A stretch of DNA of 64,000 bases from Toxonevra muliebris (Eukaryota; Arthropoda; Insecta; Diptera; Pallopteridae), in NCBI GenBank assembly GCA_963691655.1, contig OY829329.1:11794708-11858707 (forward strand). The letters are read 5' to 3'. Position 1 is the stretch's first letter. The number at the start of each line of letters is the position of its first letter. The notes under the pieces are model-generated. The model was not told the origin of the DNA. It searched no databases and was given only the letters and a program-made list of their open reading frames with translations. A program made the translations under genes and the position numbers. Below are positions 61,600-64,000 of this stretch, in pieces.

Positions 61600-61665
61600 T
61601 TAAAATCGCACCTCAATGGGTTAAGATCCCAGCTTAATAGGTTACAATCCCAGCTCAATCTTTTC
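61596..61665 (+). repeat. 21 bp minisatellite, three to four units
   Basis: GGGTTAA(A/G)ATC(G/C)CA(C/G)CTCAAT recurs every 21 bp, giving a 7-residue repeat in one frame. Confidence 0.8.
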
Positions 61666-62842
61666 CTTACAACTTTCTATAATATTTAACCCATTCTTAG
61701 GTAAAAAAAAATACTTTCTTACTTTTGTGTTTTTCGTATTTCTTTCTTTCTTTTTACTACTTCCGGCTTCAATACTAGTGAACACTATGTAGCATGTGTT
61801 TCATTATAACCACCACTACTCCATATTTACCATTGGCATTGACTTATCGGCCTTCCATGGCGATTTTCAGATTTTTAGAGATTTTCAAAAAGCCTTTGCA
61901 ACAATAGAAAAAAAATATAAGAAAAATCTCAACATTGAGTTTATATTCCCATAGCGAAAAAAACAACAACAAAAAATAATAAAAATACCACAAATTAGTC
62001 TGGATATTTTTGTTTTGAAAAAAAAAAAAAAAACAAAATAAATAAATAAAAATAAATAAGAACAATGGCAAAAACAAAATTTTAATTTCACATGTTTTAC
62101 AATGGGCTGCAACACACAAAGCTCAGTAGTAACACTGAGCAAACGGCAATAGCAGTCAACAACAAAAACAACAGCTATGAAAAAGAAGAAAAAAAAAACA
62201 ACATTTGCAACAACACAAAAGAGAATGTTACACAAGTGTGCAATTTAAAAAACCATTAAAAATGTACTCCAAAAAAGAAAAAAAAAATATAAAATATTTT
62301 CTGTGAGTGTATATATGTCTATGTCTAATTCTTTTACATTCACAATTTCTAGAGTGTCCCAGTAGAAAAGTAATAGCTGTTCGGGTTTGAGTTTAACACT
62401 GAATGGCAGTAGGTAATACCCTAGCTTAAATTTTTTATATTCCAAATTTGTATTAAGGGGCGTAGTTGGGTTAACAATACGAATTTTGATTCAATTTTAT
62501 AGCATTATTACCGAAGGATTTAAGAGGGGGAAGGGGGAGGAGGGGGTTGTGCTTGTATTAAAAATCACACCTATCTCATTAAATACTTAAGCTATCAAAA
62601 AGTTGTTTGAATCAGAAGGAACGAACATTCCTAGGCAACTACTTAATTCCTTTTCTAAATTCAAGGCTGAATTATTTTTGTGAATTTACGGATAGGTTTG
62701 AGTTTCGGTCTATTGAAAAAGACTTGTCTTATTTTTGAAATTCAGATTTTAGATTTCAGGTCAGGTCTAAAACATTTTTTCATTTTACTACAGATTTCAG
62801 GTTTAAAAGATATTTTGTAAATTCAGGTTTGAATTTTTTTAA
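61666..62842. other. Gene-free A+T-rich spacer
   Basis: A-rich tracts (62019-62034 and nearby), CAA triplets (62155-62170) and a G-rich patch (62525-62548). Phe/Ile-rich minus frames around 61844-62235 are composition artefacts. Confidence 0.6.
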
Positions 62843-62972
62843 CCCAGTTATGCTCAATGGCCTATATGCAGTACACTTTACAAAGTTTTAATTTTGAATG
62901 AATATATTCTCATTTAATCCAAATCAAACATTTCTCAAGTGTACTACATATTGGACACTGGACCTAAGTGGG
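62843..62972. mobile_element. Very short TTAA-flanked element
   Basis: TTAA (62839-62842) then CCCAGTTATG, and, in reverse from the right, CCCACTTAGG next to TTAA (62973-62976). The ends agree at 8 of 10 positions. Length is 130 bp and there is no coding content. Confidence 0.4.
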
Positions 62973-63286
62973 TTAAATCAAAACTGAATTTTGCCTTGAT
63001 TAAAACAGTTTTGAAAATGTTAATAGTTTCACCTTCGAATTCAGACATTAGTTGGCGAGATCTTTACTACAAAACATATAGTTCAGAAAGAAGATCATAT
63101 ATGCTTTTTGAATTAGCTTCTAAAGACATATTCGGTAAGCTAATAGGTGAAAAGGCAATCAAACGGTCTTTTAGTTTTATTCAAGAAAAGCTAAATTACT
63201 CCACGTGTTACAATTTTCAAAAGAACTTAAAAAATTTAATTTCATCTAAAGAAGAATGGACGACAAGCAATATTTATGCTCTCTAG
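62918..63286 (+). other. Unrecognised open frame of ~122 codons
   Basis: Open from just after TAA 62915-62917 to TAG 63284-63286; the first ATG is at about 63019. The translation has mixed composition, including SWRDLYYKTYSSERRSYM and KEEWTTSNIYAL, unlike the low-complexity frames elsewhere. Its 5' part overlaps the short TTAA element and its stop falls exactly at the CTAGCGGATC motif of the next element, which argues it may be transposon debris. No family is recognised. Confidence 0.25.
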
Positions 63287-63401
63287 CGGATCTAGAAGTT
63301 ACATAAAGAGGGTTGGGGAAAGGAGGAAGAAACGGTAGAGGGGTTTCGCCTCTTTAAAAAACCATTTGATTCAGGCACTTTCCTCTCCTCAGATCCACTA
63401 G
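63281..63401. mobile_element. Short element with CTAGCGGATC inverted ends
   Basis: The left end CTAGCGGATCTAGAAG (from 63283) and the right end read in reverse, CTAGTGGATCTGAGGAG, form an imperfect inverted repeat about 120 bp apart. The interior is purine-rich on the left and pyrimidine-rich on the right, so the whole could fold back. Confidence 0.45.
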
Positions 63402-64000
63402 TGTATAAAGGTCAAATTTGGTCAACTCAAATCGAGGTTTTACCCAATTAAAAGAGATTGGGAGGGAGAAAGGAAGGTGGAAGGGATTTTGTACATTGAA
63501 AGGTATTTTGATTCAGGTTAACAGGAGTACACCCCTTCTCCTCGTTGGGCTCGCTAACGTATAGATCTCAAATGTAGTCAATCCAAATCTAACTAAATGG
63601 ATATATTGGCGAAAACTTAATTGCAGAGTAAGTCGTCGAGTTTTTTTCCAATAAAAAATTTAAAGTAAATAAGGTAAGCAAATTTTTATTTTATGTCTGA
63701 GGTCTTTAGAAGCTATTCAATTCACATCAAGGACTCTTCGAAATAGTTGCAAATCTCTTGAACTAATCAAAGTCTCTACGAATGGGTCCAAATTGGATTA
63801 CAGACTAAAATGAAAGATCAATTCTGAACACTGGAGCATAAGAGACTTTTTTTCTGGTTCCTAGAAGTTATGAGGGGGGAAGGGGGGAGGGTAGGACACG
63901 GAACCTTGGATCACTTCCACTTGGAGACCTGGCGGTCCATTGTGAGTCCCTTCATTTTGTGAATGCCTTTGTTTTTGAACATATAGTAATTCTCGGTTAA
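63402..64000. other. Gene-free right end
   Basis: Purine-rich patches (63460-63485, 63873-63892) in otherwise unassigned DNA; no gene recognised. Confidence 0.5.

Noticed and set aside
1..64000. tRNA, rRNA or other conserved RNA genes
   Set aside because: No stretch was recognised with tRNA box motifs or rRNA-like sequence; a covariance-model search was not possible here.

Overview
The window looks like non-coding, repeat-dense DNA from a higher fly (Diptera, probably Schizophora). The grounds are the strong A+T richness, the many CAA/GTT triplet runs, the CATACATATGTATGTA-style stretches, and remnants of R1-clade and I/LOA-type non-LTR retrotransposons typical of insects. This placement is inference; no single-copy conserved gene was recognised to confirm it. 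No intact protein-coding gene, rRNA or tRNA could be supported. Most of the longer open frames are by-products of tandem repeats, homopyrimidine tracts or microsatellites.

Layout, left half. 1-284 is a truncated copy of a terminal-inverted-repeat element whose two other copies lie at 29.9-30.5 kb. 3.0-4.6 kb is a degenerate array of about 165 bp units with a larger duplication. 6.5-8.6 kb and 10.2-19.0 kb are opposite-strand arrays of one minisatellite family (core GAATGGACAAAAT, 16-18 bp), with higher-order repeats of about 280-300 bp on the left and about 0.5 kb on the right. 22.5-24.7 kb is a head-to-tail chain of three 5'-truncated R1-clade retrotransposons, each embedded in GGTTA (TTAGG-type) pentanucleotide repeats.

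Middle. 26.2-26.7 kb (about 130 bp units), 28.0-29.0 kb (about 330 bp units), 33.3-34.1 kb (41 bp units), 34.1-35.3 kb (about 75 bp units in about 305 bp tetramers) and 36.4-38.1 kb (A+T-rich short units) are further, unrelated tandem arrays. 42.1-42.6 kb is a TTAA-flanked short transposon. 42.9-43.7 kb is a polypyrimidine tract.

Right half. 46.2-47.2 kb holds about 170 bp units. 47.8-48.6 kb is a broken RNase H and CCHC end of an I/LOA-type retrotransposon with an AAT-repeat tail. 49.6-51.5 kb is polypurine DNA with about 53 uninterrupted GGAAAA units. 53.4-55.3 kb and 57.1-58.7 kb are a second pair of opposite-strand minisatellite arrays (core CAGACCAAAATT). The left member is bounded by inverted CAGTGGCGGA ends and interrupted by a TTAA-flanked element carrying three spaced palindromes. 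59-60 kb is comparatively G+C-rich and holds exon-like and regulatory-looking signals. Several short TTAA-flanked elements lie at the right end.

The window therefore reads as a mosaic of independently amplified arrays and short or broken transposons. A very large intron or pericentromeric heterochromatin would fit, but the sequence alone does not decide between them.
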